This document shows positions 8,282 through 16,944 of a stretch of DNA of 64,000 nt, piece by piece. Made by a program: the position numbers and the translations under genes. The DNA comes from Gordonia prachuapensis. Its GTDB lineage: Bacteria; Actinomycetota; Actinomycetes; Mycobacteriales; Mycobacteriaceae. The notes beneath the pieces were generated by a model. That model did no database searches, was not told the DNA's origin, and saw only the letters and a list, made by a program, of their open reading frames with translations. Position 1 is the first letter of the stretch. The number at the start of each line of letters is the position of its first letter. The stretch is taken from positions 245,702-309,701 of the forward strand of contig NZ_JAZDUE010000004.1 in assembly GCF_036350515.1 (NCBI RefSeq), written 5' to 3'.

Positions 8282-8746
8282 ATGGCTGATTCGGCACGAG
8301 CTGCGCGCCTGGCGAAACGGATCTCCTCGATCGTCGCGTCGGCGATCGGCACCGAGATCAAGGATCCACGCCTGGCCTTCGTCACCATCACCGACGCCCG
8401 GGTGACCAACGATCTCCACGACGCGACGGTGTTCTACACCGTCATGGGCGAATCCATCGACGCCGAACCTGACTACGAGGCCGCCGCCGCAGGCCTAGCG
8501 AAGGCGACGGGAATTCTGCGGTCGAAAGTGGGAGCCGGCACCGGGGTGCGGTTCACCCCGACGCTGACCTTCGTGCTCGACACCGTGCCCGACGCGGCCC
8601 GGCAGATGGAGGAACTCGTCGCCCGCGCCCGCGCGAACGACGAGCTCGTCGCCCGTCAGGCCGCCGGCGCGTCACCGGCCGGCGATGCCGATCCCTATCG
8701 CCGCGACGACGACGAACACACCGACGACAGCGGTTCGCAGGAGTGA
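8282..8746 (+). CDS. rbfA: Ribosome-binding factor A
   Basis: RbfA is a KH-fold protein that matures the 16S rRNA 5' end on the 30S subunit. The 154 residues include the R-I-S-S-I-V-A ... E-I-K-D-P-R-L-A-F-V-T-I-T-D-A-R-V signature (residues 13-42) and F-T-P-T-L-T-F-V-L-D. The acidic tail after residue 120 (D-D-D-E-H-T-D-D-S) is variable in the family. The start is ATG 8282, with AAAGGA at 8269-8274. The stop overlaps nrnA by four bases (GTGA). Confidence 0.96.
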   Translation: MADSARAARLAKRISSIVASAIGTEIKDPRLAFVTITDARVTNDLHDATVFYTVMGESIDAEPDYEAAAAGLAKATGILRSKVGAGTGVRFTPTLTFVLDTVPDAARQMEELVARARANDELVARQAAGASPAGDADPYRRDDDEHTDDSGSQE

Positions 8747-9699
8747 CCGCCTCGACCAGCACGGCGGTGGCCCGCGCACTGACCTGCGTCCCGGCCGTGA
8801 CGATCCTCTGCCATGTCCGCCCGGACGCGGACACCATCGGCAGCGGGTTGGCGCTGGGACTCGCCTTGGACCGGCTCGGCACCGAGGTGGAGGTGGCGTT
8901 CCCGGCGACGGTGTCGCTGCCGACCGTGCTCGGTGACCTGCCGGGCAGCAAGCTGCTGGTCCCCGCCTCCGAGGTCGTCGGCCATCCCGTGGTGGTATCG
9001 GTCGATGCGGCCAGCCTGGGGCGGTTGCACGAACTCGCACCGGTGTTCTCCGCGGCGCAGCATTCGGTGGCGATCGACCACCACGCCTCCAACGAGGGCT
9101 TCGCGGAACTCGATCTGATCGACCCCGGCGCCGACTGCACCGCCGTCCTCGTGCTCTCGGTGCTCGACGAGTTGGGCGTGGAGATCGACGACGAGATCGC
9201 GACATGTCTGTACGCGGGGCTCGTCACCGACACCGGCTCGTTCAAGTGGGCGCGCCCCGAGTCGTTCCGGATCGCGGCGCGCCTCATCGAGGCCGGCGTC
9301 GACGGACGGGCGTGGAGCCGTGCACTTCTCGACACCCACCCGTTCGGCTGGTTCTCCATGGTCGCCCAGGTTCTGGCCGGTGCCCGCCTGCTGCCGGAGG
9401 CGTGCAGCGGCGAGGGCTGCGTGTACGCCGTCGTCGGCCACGAGATCCTCTCCGCGATGAGCTGGGAGGAGTCCGAGAGCGTCATCGACATCGTGCGGAC
9501 CGCGAACGAGGCCGAGGTCGCCGCGGTTCTCAAGGAAACCGCTCCCGAGGAGTGGACGGTGTCGCTGCGATCCAAACACAGCGTCGACCTCGTCCCGATC
9601 GCCGCGGCCCACGGCGGTGGCGGCCATCGGCACGCCTCGGGCTACAGCGACACGGGCACCGTCGACGACGTCATCGCGCGGTTGGTGGAGTCGCTCTGA
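8743..9699 (+). CDS. nrnA: DHH-family oligoribonuclease / pAp phosphatase NrnA
   Basis: The product degrades nanoRNAs (and cyclic dinucleotide products in mycobacteria) and dephosphorylates 3'-phosphoadenosine 5'-phosphate. The 318 residues carry the DHH metal motifs: H24-V-R-P-D28-A-D30, D-A-A-S-L-G near 90, and the eponymous D112-H-H114. A C-terminal DHHA1 domain ends with G-G-G-G-H-R-H-A-S-G. It starts at GTG 8743 in a four-base overlap with rbfA and matches Rv2837c in order and length. Confidence 0.95.
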   Translation: MTASTSTAVARALTCVPAVTILCHVRPDADTIGSGLALGLALDRLGTEVEVAFPATVSLPTVLGDLPGSKLLVPASEVVGHPVVVSVDAASLGRLHELAPVFSAAQHSVAIDHHASNEGFAELDLIDPGADCTAVLVLSVLDELGVEIDDEIATCLYAGLVTDTGSFKWARPESFRIAARLIEAGVDGRAWSRALLDTHPFGWFSMVAQVLAGARLLPEACSGEGCVYAVVGHEILSAMSWEESESVIDIVRTANEAEVAAVLKETAPEEWTVSLRSKHSVDLVPIAAAHGGGGHRHASGYSDTGTVDDVIARLVESL

Positions 9700-9722
9700 G
9701 CGAGTCGGACTCGGCGCCACCG

Positions 9723-11057
9723 GTGGCGAGTGGTCGCCGGATCGCCGTGCTCACGGTGTCGGCGCTCGCGGTGCTCATCGCCCCGCCCCTGTACCTGTTG
9801 CTCGACCTCGCCGTCGTCGGACGGCTCGGCGGCAACGAACTCGCCGCCCTCGGCGTCGGCACCCTCGTGCTGTCGGTGATCAGCACCCAGCTCACCTTCC
9901 TGTCCTACGGCACCACCGCCAGGGCCGCCCGCAAGTTCGGCGCCGGCGATCGGTCGGGTGCGGTCTCCGAGGGCATCCAGGCGAGTTGGATCGCGATTGC
10001 GGTCGGTGCGCTGCTGGTGGCGGTGATGTACCCGCTTGCCCCGACGGTGATGCGGCTGCTGGTCGGGACGTCTTCGCCGGGCGCCGAGCAGGTCGTCGAC
10101 GACGCCGTCGGGTGGCTGCGCATCGCGATGTTCGGCGTTCCGCTGATCCTGCTGTCGATGGCCGGGAACGGGTGGATGCGCGGCGTCCAGGACACCCGCC
10201 GGCCGGTGTTCTACGTCGTTGCCGGGTTGTCGGTGGCGGCGGTGCTGGTGGTCGGGCTGACCCACGGGGTCGCCGGGTTCCCGAGGTTGGGGCTGCCGGG
10301 AAGTGCCTTCGCGAATCTGGTCGGTCAGGGGCTCACCGGTCTGCTGTTCGTGATCCGTGTGGTCCGCGAGGTGCGTCGCTCGGCGTCGCCGCGCATCGCC
10401 CCCGACCCCGGGGTGATCCGGGCGCAGTTGGTGATGGCACGCGATCTGGTGCTGCGCAGCCTCTCGTTCCAGGTGTGCTTCCTGTCCGCGGCGGCGGTCG
10501 CCGCCCGGTTCGGCGTCGCCGCAGTCGCCGCGCATCAGGTGGTGCTGCAGCTCTGGGAATTCATGTCGCTGTTCCTCGACTCTCTCGCCATCGCCGCGCA
10601 GTCCCTGGTCGGCGCCGCCCTCGGTGCCAGGGCCGTCGAGTCGGCCACTGGGATCGCGCGGCGGGTGACGGTGGTGTCGCTCGCGGCGGCCGGCGTGGCG
10701 GCCGGAGTCTTCGCCGCCGGTGCGGCGTTGATCCCGAAGCTCTTCACCTCCGATCCGGAGATCCTCGATGCGATCTCGGTCCCGTGGTGGTTTTTCGTCG
10801 CGATGCTGCCGATCGCCGGTGTCGTGTTCGCACTCGACGGGGTGCTGCTCGGCGCGGGAGACGCGCGCTTCCTGCGCACCGCCACGCTCGCCGCGGCGCT
10901 CGGTGGCTTCCTGCCGTTGATCTGGTTGTCACTCGTGTTCGACTGGGGACTCGCCGGTATCTGGACGGGGCTCGTCGTGTTCATGGTGCTGCGGTTGATC
11001 GCGGTCGCGACACGGGTGCGCTCGGGTCACTGGCGGCGCACCGGGGTGACGACCTGA
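9723..11057 (+). CDS. dinF: MATE-family efflux transporter (DinF type)
   Basis: Multidrug/toxic-compound extrusion family membrane protein with 12 predicted hydrophobic helices. It begins with L-L-L-D-L-A-V-V-G-R-L-G-G-N-E-L-A-A-L-G-V, the MATE helix 1-2 signature. It follows nrnA as Rv2836c does in M. tuberculosis. The start is uncertain. GTG 9723 places 16 residues before helix 1 but has no clear ribosome binding site. A CTG at 9696, overlapping the nrnA stop and preceded by GGTGGAG, is also in frame. The substrate is unknown. Confidence 0.9.
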   Translation: MASGRRIAVLTVSALAVLIAPPLYLLLDLAVVGRLGGNELAALGVGTLVLSVISTQLTFLSYGTTARAARKFGAGDRSGAVSEGIQASWIAIAVGALLVAVMYPLAPTVMRLLVGTSSPGAEQVVDDAVGWLRIAMFGVPLILLSMAGNGWMRGVQDTRRPVFYVVAGLSVAAVLVVGLTHGVAGFPRLGLPGSAFANLVGQGLTGLLFVIRVVREVRRSASPRIAPDPGVIRAQLVMARDLVLRSLSFQVCFLSAAAVAARFGVAAVAAHQVVLQLWEFMSLFLDSLAIAAQSLVGAALGARAVESATGIARRVTVVSLAAAGVAAGVFAAGAALIPKLFTSDPEILDAISVPWWFFVAMLPIAGVVFALDGVLLGAGDARFLRTATLAAALGGFLPLIWLSLVFDWGLAGIWTGLVVFMVLRLIAVATRVRSGHWRRTGVTT

Positions 11058-11088
11058 CCCGCCGGTAAGTTCACCGCCGAACTTGGGG

Positions 11089-11094
11089 TACCCT
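11089..11094 (+). promoter_or_regulatory. -10 element for a leaderless esterase mRNA
   Basis: TACCCT (TANNNT) is followed by 7 bases and the ATG at 11102. Transcription would start at or next to the start codon, giving a leaderless transcript. Confidence 0.5.
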
Positions 11095-11101
11095 TACCGC
11101 C

Positions 11102-11863
11102 ATGCCACTTCGGAAACTGAGAACTCTCATCGCGCTGACCTGCGGCGCATTGGCGACGGCGGGGATCGCGGCGGTGGCCGCCCCGGCCGACGCGGCGCCC
11201 TCGACGACGCGTGCCCTGATCATCCCCGGGCAGTACTTCGGGGAGGTGCCGTACCTGCCCATGGCCGACAACCTCACATCGCGTGGGTATCCGTCCAAGG
11301 CGCTCAACCTGTTCGGGTTCGACGTGAAAGAGGACGCCGCGGTGATCTCCGCCGAGGTCGACCGGATCAAACGCGAGCACCCGAACGACCGTGTCGCACT
11401 CGTCGGACACAGTATCGGCGGCGTCAGCGCCCGCTACTACCTCAAGGAGATGGGCGGCACCGAGAAGGTCGACACCTACCTCGCCTTCGGCAGTCCGCAG
11501 TACGGATCGCCCGGCGCGTGCGGCCAGCAGGCCGGACCGGAGGTGTGCCCGGGTACCCCGTTCATGAAGCAGCTCAATGCCGGCGACGACACCCCCGGTG
11601 ACACCGAGTACTACGGCGTGCGCAGCGCCCGTGAATGGGTCGACGGCCACCTCGACGGCGGCCAGTGCCGCGTCACGCCGATCCCGGCGAACGAATCGCT
11701 GCCGGCCCTGGGCCTCGAGCACACCTTCGAGTCCTTCGACCCGAAGATCTGGGATGTGACCGTGGCCGCGTTCCAGGGACGCTGCGCGGGTGAGTTCGTC
11801 ACCGAACCCGACGGCGTGCTGACCTACGAGAAGTCGGCGCTGCCGGGAGCGCCCGTCCGCTGA
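11102..11863 (+). CDS. Secreted lipase/esterase, alpha/beta-hydrolase fold
   Basis: A 253-residue exported hydrolase. A signal peptide of about 31 residues (basic MPLRKLR, hydrophobic core, A-P-A-D-A-A) precedes the mature enzyme. The nucleophile elbow is V-G-H-S-I-G-G with Ser104. D-L-F/F-G-S-P-Q-Y-G-S-P-G near 138 and a late L-E-H-T-F (about 205) fit the class 2 lipase/triacylglycerol lipase group of actinobacteria. Two cysteine pairs (C-G-Q-Q-A-G-P-E-V-C and C-R-V / R-C-A-G) suggest disulphides outside the cell. The natural substrate cannot be told from the sequence. It is monocistronic, ending in a strong hairpin. Confidence 0.85.
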   Translation: MPLRKLRTLIALTCGALATAGIAAVAAPADAAPSTTRALIIPGQYFGEVPYLPMADNLTSRGYPSKALNLFGFDVKEDAAVISAEVDRIKREHPNDRVALVGHSIGGVSARYYLKEMGGTEKVDTYLAFGSPQYGSPGACGQQAGPEVCPGTPFMKQLNAGDDTPGDTEYYGVRSAREWVDGHLDGGQCRVTPIPANESLPALGLEHTFESFDPKIWDVTVAAFQGRCAGEFVTEPDGVLTYEKSALPGAPVR

Positions 11864-11890
11864 GCGCTCGAGCGCACCAGACCCCGTTGT

Positions 11891-11930
11891 CGACGAATCC
11901 ACCTCGGTCTCGCCCGAGGTGGATTCGTCG
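11891..11930 (+). terminator. Strong hairpin terminator after the esterase
   Basis: A 17-bp perfect stem has arms 11891-11907 (CGACGAATCCACCTCGG) and 11914-11930, with a 6-base loop. No U-tract follows, which is common for actinobacterial stem-only terminators. It lies 28 bases after the esterase stop. Confidence 0.7.
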
Positions 11931-12000
11931 TCCACGGGTGTCGGCTTCGCTGCCGTCGGCGAAGTCCCGGGCGGGTCGGTGGTGACGGCGCCCACATCGT

Positions 12001-12006
12001 TAGGGT
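12001..12006 (+). promoter_or_regulatory. -10 element for a leaderless metallophosphoesterase mRNA
   Basis: TAGGGT is followed by 6 bases and ATG 12013. There is no ribosome binding site, so the transcript is probably leaderless. Confidence 0.55.
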
Positions 12007-12012
12007 GGTGGC

Positions 12013-12999
12013 ATGGCGACCTTGTGGGCGATCAGCGACCTTCACGTCGCCCATCGGGGCAACGAACACATCGTTGACCAGATCCGGCCGCAGAGCAGCG
12101 AGGACTGGCTGATCGTCGCCGGGGACGTCGCCGAACGCACCGACGACATCATCGACACGCTGCGTCGCCTGCGGACACGGTTCCACACCGTCGTCTGGGT
12201 GCCGGGCAACCACGAGCTGTACACCACGGCCAAGGATCCGTTGCAGATCTTCGGTGTCGCCCGCTACGACTACCTGGTGCAGGCCTGCCGCGACATCGGC
12301 GTGGTGACACCGGAGGACATCTACCCGCTGTTCGATCCTGGTGACGGGTCACCGGCCGTACGCGTGGTGCCGATGTTCCTGTTGTACGACTACACCTTCC
12401 GGCCCGAGGGCACCACGACGACGCTGACCGCGCTCGCGTTGGCACGCGAGCGCAACGTCGTCGCCACCGACGAGTTCCTGTTGTCGCCGGAACCGTATCC
12501 GACCCGCGACGCCTGGGGGCGGGCCCGCATCGAGGCGACCCGCCGACGGTTGGACGCGCTCGACCCGTCCGAGCCGACCGTGCTGATCAACCACTGGCCG
12601 TTGCGTCGCGAGCCGACCGACGCCCTGATGTATCCGGAGTTCGCGCTGTGGTGCGGCAGCGAACTCACCGCCGACTGGCACACCCGGTACAACGCCGCGT
12701 GCTGCGTGTACGGGCACCTGCACATCCCCCGTACGACCTGGTACGACGACGTGCGCTTCGAGGAGGTGTCGGTCGGCTACCCGCGGGAATGGAAGCGTCG
12801 CGGTCTGCCGGAACCGTTGCTACGTCCCATCATTCCCGATCCGGGATTGACGGAGGACGACCTCCCGGGCCACGGGGCGAGGTTCGAACTCCCGCCGGAT
12901 TACGAACGCCGGGCCGCAGAGTTCGCGCGGCGGATCGCCGAACGTCGAGAGCGGCGGGCATCCCGCTCGAGTTCGAGAACGAAGGAAGGCGATCGATGA
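12013..12999 (+). CDS. Calcineurin-like metallophosphoesterase (Rv2795c type)
   Basis: A 328-residue phosphoesterase with the family metal motifs in order: I-S-D-L-H (D9, H11), V-A-G-D-V-A-E (about 38-44), G-N-H-E-L-Y (about 65-70), I-N-H-W-P (about 195) and Y-G-H-L-H (about 234-238). The C-terminus is an arginine-rich tail. It overlaps pptT by four bases. In mycobacteria the same coupled pair occurs (Rv2795c-Rv2794c). The paired gene in M. tuberculosis has been described as a PptT antagonist, a phosphopantetheinyl hydrolase (PptH) acting on carrier proteins. That role is a reasonable inference here from the conserved coupling. Confidence 0.9.
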   Translation: MATLWAISDLHVAHRGNEHIVDQIRPQSSEDWLIVAGDVAERTDDIIDTLRRLRTRFHTVVWVPGNHELYTTAKDPLQIFGVARYDYLVQACRDIGVVTPEDIYPLFDPGDGSPAVRVVPMFLLYDYTFRPEGTTTTLTALALARERNVVATDEFLLSPEPYPTRDAWGRARIEATRRRLDALDPSEPTVLINHWPLRREPTDALMYPEFALWCGSELTADWHTRYNAACCVYGHLHIPRTTWYDDVRFEEVSVGYPREWKRRGLPEPLLRPIIPDPGLTEDDLPGHGARFELPPDYERRAAEFARRIAERRERRASRSSSRTKEGDR

Positions 13000-13652
13000 T
13001 CGAACAACTCGTGCCGAACGGTGTCGCCGCGGCCGAGGCCTTCACCGATCCGCCGGGTATCGAGCCGATGCCGGCCGAACGGTCACTCATCGAGCGGGCA
13101 GTGGACAAACGCCGTCGCGAGTTCACGACGGCCCGTCACTGTGCCCGACAAGCGATGGGGGAGTTGGGGATCGCTCCCGCCCCCATCTTGCGGGGTGAGC
13201 GCGGGATGCCGGTGTGGCCGGACCGCGTGGTCGGCAGCCTCACTCACTGCGACGGCTACCGGGCGGCGGTGGTCGCCTATGCGCTGCAGGTGCGATCCCT
13301 GGGGATCGACGCCGAACCGCACGACCGACTGCCCGACGGGGTCCTGGAGCACACCAGCCTCGCCGAAGAACGCGACGTGCTCGCCACCCGCGGCACCGAC
13401 CTGCACTGGGACCGGCTGCTGTTCTGCGCCAAGGAGGCGACCTACAAGGCGTGGTTCCCACTCACCCAACGGTGGCTGGGGTTCGAGGACGCACACATCA
13501 CCTTCGAGCAGACCTCGGCACGGGCAGGCACGTTCACGTCGCGGATACTCATCGACGGATCCGTCGTCGACGGTGGTGCACCACTGGCCGAACTCCGGGG
13601 GCGGTGGCTGATCGACCGGGGCCTGATCACGACGACGATCGCGCTGGTCTGA
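12996..13652 (+). CDS. pptT: 4'-Phosphopantetheinyl transferase
   Basis: Transfers phosphopantetheine from CoA to acyl- and peptidyl-carrier proteins, which mycolate and siderophore synthesis need. The 218 residues carry the Sfp-type motifs S-L-T-H-C-D (about 77), L-G-I-D-A-E-P (Mg-binding D and E, about 104-110) and F-C-A-K-E-A-T-Y-K-A-W (about 144-154). It starts at ATG 12996 in an ATGA overlap with the phosphoesterase, with GAAGG at 12981-12985. A truB gene follows after two bases. Confidence 0.95.
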   Translation: MIEQLVPNGVAAAEAFTDPPGIEPMPAERSLIERAVDKRRREFTTARHCARQAMGELGIAPAPILRGERGMPVWPDRVVGSLTHCDGYRAAVVAYALQVRSLGIDAEPHDRLPDGVLEHTSLAEERDVLATRGTDLHWDRLLFCAKEATYKAWFPLTQRWLGFEDAHITFEQTSARAGTFTSRILIDGSVVDGGAPLAELRGRWLIDRGLITTTIALV

Positions 13653-13654
13653 GG

Positions 13655-14557
13655 GTGGCCGACGCCTCGATCGAGAACGCCGGATTGGTCATCGTCGACA
13701 AAGACGCCGGGATGACCAGCCACGACGTCGTGTCCAGATGCCGAAAGATGTTCGACACCAGGCGAGTCGGGCATGCCGGGACCCTGGACCCGATGGCAAC
13801 CGGGGTGCTCGTGGTCGGGATCGAACGGGCGACAAAATTGCTCGGGTTGCTGTCGCTGACCACCAAGTCGTACAGCGCGACGATTCGCCTCGGTGCGGCC
13901 ACCGATACCGACGACCGCGAGGGCGAGATCGTGTCGCGTACCGACGCCCGGCATCTCGACGATGCCCGGATCGAGGCGGAGATCCCCGCATTGACCGGGG
14001 ACATCGAACAGGTTCCCGCGCGGGTCAGTGCGATCAAGGTCGACGGCAGGCGGGCGCACGCCCTGGCGCGCACCGGCGCGGAGTTCGACCTCCAGGCGCG
14101 GCCGGTGACGGTGAGTCGTTTCGACGTCGTCGAGATCCGGCGAACCGACGACGGCTTCGTCGATGTGGACGTCGAGGTGGACTGTTCGGCCGGCACCTAC
14201 ATCCGTTCCCTCGCCCGCGACCTGGGTGTCGCTCTCGGCGTCGGCGGGCACCTGACGATGCTGCGCCGCACCGCGGTCGGCCCGTTCACTCTCGAGCACG
14301 CACGCACCCTGGACGCGTTGCGCGAGCGACCGCAACTGTCGCTGACCATCGACGAGGCGGCGAAGCTGTCGTTCCCGCATCGCGACATCGACGCCGACGA
14401 GGCCGAGTCGATCAGCCAGGGACGATGGTTGACGCCGGTGGGCCGCAAGGAGACCTACGTGGTCATCGACCCGGATGGTCAGGCGATCGCGCTGGTGCAG
14501 GAGAAGGGCAGGCGCGCGAGCTCGGTGATGGTGGTCAGGCCGGCGACGCTGCGCTGA
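13655..14557 (+). CDS. truB: tRNA pseudouridine(55) synthase
   Basis: Makes pseudouridine 55 in the T-loop of tRNAs. The 300 residues include the catalytic motif G-H-A-G-T-L-D-P-M-A-T-G with Asp45. R-V-S-A-I-K-V-D-G-R-R-A-H (about 123) and C-S-A-G-T-Y-I-R-S-L-A-R-D (about 176) follow, with a short C-terminal PUA-like domain. GTG 13655 starts two bases after the pptT stop, so it is very likely cotranscribed. It converges on the DtxR-type regulator, with only 30 bases between the stops. Confidence 0.96.
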   Translation: MADASIENAGLVIVDKDAGMTSHDVVSRCRKMFDTRRVGHAGTLDPMATGVLVVGIERATKLLGLLSLTTKSYSATIRLGAATDTDDREGEIVSRTDARHLDDARIEAEIPALTGDIEQVPARVSAIKVDGRRAHALARTGAEFDLQARPVTVSRFDVVEIRRTDDGFVDVDVEVDCSAGTYIRSLARDLGVALGVGGHLTMLRRTAVGPFTLEHARTLDALRERPQLSLTIDEAAKLSFPHRDIDADEAESISQGRWLTPVGRKETYVVIDPDGQAIALVQEKGRRASSVMVVRPATLR

Positions 14558-14587
14558 GCCGCCCGATCCGTTGGGGGGCTTGGTACG

Positions 14588-15340
14588 TCAGGGAGCCGGA
14601 ACGAGGAAGATCGCACGGGCGGCTATGTCGCCGAGGTCGATCTGGCCGCTGCCGTCCACGGAGATCGAGATCGTGCCGGCAAACGGTCGCTTCTCGACGA
14701 CCGTGACGACGCGGTCGAGGGCCACACCGACCTCGTCGAAATAGCGCAGCATCTCCGGGTCGTCGTCGGAAATCCTTGCCACTGTCCCGGATTCGTCCAC
14801 GTCGAGATCCGAGAGGAGTTTCGCGTCGGGGCTCGGGACCGAACCGTCGAGGGCGGGGATCGGATCGCCGTGCGGATCCCGGCTCGGGAAGCCGAGTTTC
14901 GCGTCGAGGCGCGACATCAGCCGATCCGACACCGCGTGTTCGAGCACCTCGGCCTCGTCGTGCACCTCATCCCAGCCGTACCCGAGTTCCCGCACCAGGA
15001 AGGTCTCGAGCAGTCGGTGGCGGCGCACCATGAGCACCGCGGCGGCCTGGCCCTCGTCGGTGAGGGTGACCGACCCGTAGCGCTCGTGTGCCACCAGTCC
15101 TTGATCGGCGAGCTTGCGGATGGCCTCGGATGCGGTCGAGGCCGAGACTCCCAGCCGCTCGGCCAGCATCTTGGTGGTGACCTTGACGTCTGCCCATTCC
15201 TGCAGGGTCCAGATCACCTTCAGGTAGTCCTGCGTCACGCTGGACAGTTCGGTCACCGGACGGTCCGCGGACGAGGACGACGCGTCGCCGTTTCCTCCGG
15301 CTTCGGGCCCACCGGATCGGGCCGTACGCGACTGGGGCAT
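14588..15340 (-). CDS. DtxR/SirR-family metal-dependent regulator
   Basis: A 250-residue repressor-type protein. An N-terminal winged helix (about residues 32-95: Y-L-K-V-I-W-T-L-Q-E-W ... S-A-S-T-A-S-E-A-I-R-K-L) is followed by the metal-binding dimerisation domain (about 96-170, with M-V-R-R-H-R-L-L-E-T-F-L and a D-E-V-H-D-E-A-E-V-L-E-H cluster). A C-terminal SH3/FeoA-like domain completes it. It corresponds by position to SirR (Rv2788), which belongs with manganese-responsive MntR. The ligand here is not proven. Upstream on this strand, TAAGCT lies 6 bases before the ATG, so the mRNA is probably leaderless. Confidence 0.9.
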   Translation of the reverse strand: MPQSRTARSGGPEAGGNGDASSSSADRPVTELSSVTQDYLKVIWTLQEWADVKVTTKMLAERLGVSASTASEAIRKLADQGLVAHERYGSVTLTDEGQAAAVLMVRRHRLLETFLVRELGYGWDEVHDEAEVLEHAVSDRLMSRLDAKLGFPSRDPHGDPIPALDGSVPSPDAKLLSDLDVDESGTVARISDDDPEMLRYFDEVGVALDRVVTVVEKRPFAGTISISVDGSGQIDLGDIAARAIFLVPAP

Positions 15341-15346
15341 TCTTCG

Positions 15347-15352
15347 AGCTTA
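15347..15352 (-). promoter_or_regulatory. -10 element for a leaderless DtxR-regulator mRNA
   Basis: On the minus strand TAAGCT is followed by 6 bases (CGAAGA) and the ATG at 15340. Confidence 0.5.
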
Positions 15353-15487
15353 GGACGTGCCCGATCGCAGAGCGACATGAGTCGCCGCGTGTTCGGTAGT
15401 TGGATGTCTGTTCAACGACGGTCGAAGCGTCTGAAACACGCTGTTCAACACCGGCGGCCGGATGTGGTCTGTTGCGGGGGCGAGCCG

Positions 15488-15493
15488 TAGGCT
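15488..15493 (+). promoter_or_regulatory. -10 element for a leaderless ribF mRNA
   Basis: TAGGCT is followed by 7 bases and GTG 15501. This supports 15501 rather than an upstream GTG as the ribF start. Confidence 0.55.
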
Positions 15494-15500
15494 GGTGCGC

Positions 15501-16466
15501 GTGTTGCGTTGGCGAGGTCTCGACGACATCCCCGCGGACTGGGGCAGATGCGTGGTCACGATCGGTGTGTTCGACGGCGCGCATCGCGGGCATGCCCAGC
15601 TGATCCATGCCGCGACCACGGCCGCCAAGGAGCGCGGCGTGCCCGCGGTCCTGATGACGTTCGACCCGCACCCGGCCGAGGTGGTCCGTCCCGGCACCCA
15701 TCCGCCGCAGCTGACAACCCTGACCCGCCGGGCCGAACTGGCCGAGCAACTCGGCATCGACGTGTTCTGCGTGATGCCGTTCACGCCAGAACTCGCCTCC
15801 CGTTCTCCCAAGGATTTCGCCCACGACATCCTGGTCGAGTCGCTGCACGCCGCCGACGTCGTCGTCGGCGACAACTTCACCTTCGGCAAGAAGGCGGCGG
15901 GCGATGTCGCCAAGCTCGCCGACCTCGGCCGCAAGTTCGGCTTCGAGGTCCAGGCCGTCTCGCTGTTCGGTGAGCACGCGGTCACTTTCTCCTCCACCTA
16001 CATCCGATCGTGCGTCGCCGCCGGTGACGTCGAGGCCGCGGCCGAGGCGCTCGGTCGGCCGCACCGCGTCGAGGGTGTGGTGGTGCGTGGTGACGGACGC
16101 GGGCGGGAACTGGGCTATCCGACGGCCAACGTCGCCCCACCCATGTACGCCGCGATTCCCGCGGACGGCGTGTACGCCGCGTGGTTCTCGGTTCTCGGTG
16201 CCGGCCCGGTCGTCGGCCAGGTGGAGCCGGGGGAGCGGTATCAGGCCGCCGTGTCGGTCGGAACCAATCCCACGTTCTCCGGGCGCACCCGCACTGTCGA
16301 GGCGTTCGTCCTCGACACGAGCGCCGACCTCTACGGCCAGCACGTCGCGATCGACTTCGTCGGACGGATCCGGGGAATGGTGAACTACCCCGATGTGGCC
16401 GACCTGATCACCGCCATCGCCGGCGACGTCGAGGAGACCCGACGCCTGCTGGCCGCGACCGGATGA
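15501..16466 (+). CDS. ribF: Bifunctional riboflavin kinase / FMN adenylyltransferase
   Basis: Converts riboflavin to FMN and FAD. The 321 residues start V-L-R-W-R-G, like other actinobacterial RibF. The N-terminal nucleotidyltransferase domain holds G-V-F-D-G-A-H-R-G-H (about 20-29) and F-D-P-H-P. The C-terminal flavokinase domain begins near residue 190 with G-R-G-R-E-L-G-Y-P-T-A-N-V. Earlier in-frame GTGs exist at 15462 and 15495, but the -10 placement favours 15501. It is followed 150 bases later by rpsO. Confidence 0.95.
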   Translation: MLRWRGLDDIPADWGRCVVTIGVFDGAHRGHAQLIHAATTAAKERGVPAVLMTFDPHPAEVVRPGTHPPQLTTLTRRAELAEQLGIDVFCVMPFTPELASRSPKDFAHDILVESLHAADVVVGDNFTFGKKAAGDVAKLADLGRKFGFEVQAVSLFGEHAVTFSSTYIRSCVAAGDVEAAAEALGRPHRVEGVVVRGDGRGRELGYPTANVAPPMYAAIPADGVYAAWFSVLGAGPVVGQVEPGERYQAAVSVGTNPTFSGRTRTVEAFVLDTSADLYGQHVAIDFVGRIRGMVNYPDVADLITAIAGDVEETRRLLAATG

Positions 16467-16477
16467 CCACCACCGAT

Positions 16478-16507
16478 TTGGCCGGCACCTGTTTCCGCTG
16501 GTAAATT
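16478..16507 (+). promoter_or_regulatory. Candidate rpsO promoter
   Basis: TTGGCC (16478-16483) and TAAATT (16502-16507) are spaced 18 bases, which would give a leader of about 100 bases for rpsO. S15 leaders often bind S15 for autoregulation; I did not identify the binding site. Confidence 0.45.
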
Positions 16508-16615
16508 CGACCGCTGGTGTTGCTGCGGTCCGCGGTGGCACACCATCCGTTCCGGCGTCCGGGTGGACGTCGACGGCACACGACGAACGCGGGACTGAGA
16601 AACAGGAGTGACTCC

Positions 16616-16885
16616 ATGGCACTGACTGCCGTCGAGAAGAAGGACATCCTCGCCGAGTACGGGCTGCACGAGACCGACACCGGTTCGCCCGAGGCGCAGG
16701 TCGCGCTGCTGACCAAGCGCATCACCGATCTGACCGAGCACCTCAAGACGCACAAGCACGATCACCACAGCCGTCGTGGACTGCTGCTGCTGGTCGGCCG
16801 TCGTCGCCGTCTGCTCAAGTACGTCGCGAAGGTCGACATCAACCGCTACCGCTCGCTGATCGAGCGCCTCGGTCTGCGTCGCTGA
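16616..16885 (+). CDS. rpsO: Ribosomal protein S15
   Basis: A primary 16S rRNA-binding protein of the 30S subunit. The 89-residue product has the expected length and the full S15 signature: T-D-T-G-S-P-E-A-Q-V-A-L-L-T-K-R-I, then H-K-H-D-H-H-S-R-R-G-L-L-L-L-V-G-R-R-R. It starts at ATG 16616 behind CAGGAG at 16603-16608, and a terminator follows closely. In many actinobacteria it is followed by pnp, as here. Confidence 0.98.
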   Translation: MALTAVEKKDILAEYGLHETDTGSPEAQVALLTKRITDLTEHLKTHKHDHHSRRGLLLLVGRRRRLLKYVAKVDINRYRSLIERLGLRR

Positions 16886-16901
16886 TCCGTCGAATCTCAC
16901 C

Positions 16902-16944
16902 CACGGCCGTCCCCGCTCCTTGCGGGGGCGGCCGTGTCGTTCTT
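16902..16944 (+). terminator. Terminator after rpsO
   Basis: A 15-bp stem with one G-U pair has arms 16902-16916 and 16922-16936, a 5-base loop, and TCGTTCTT after it. It lies 16 bases past the rpsO stop. Confidence 0.75.
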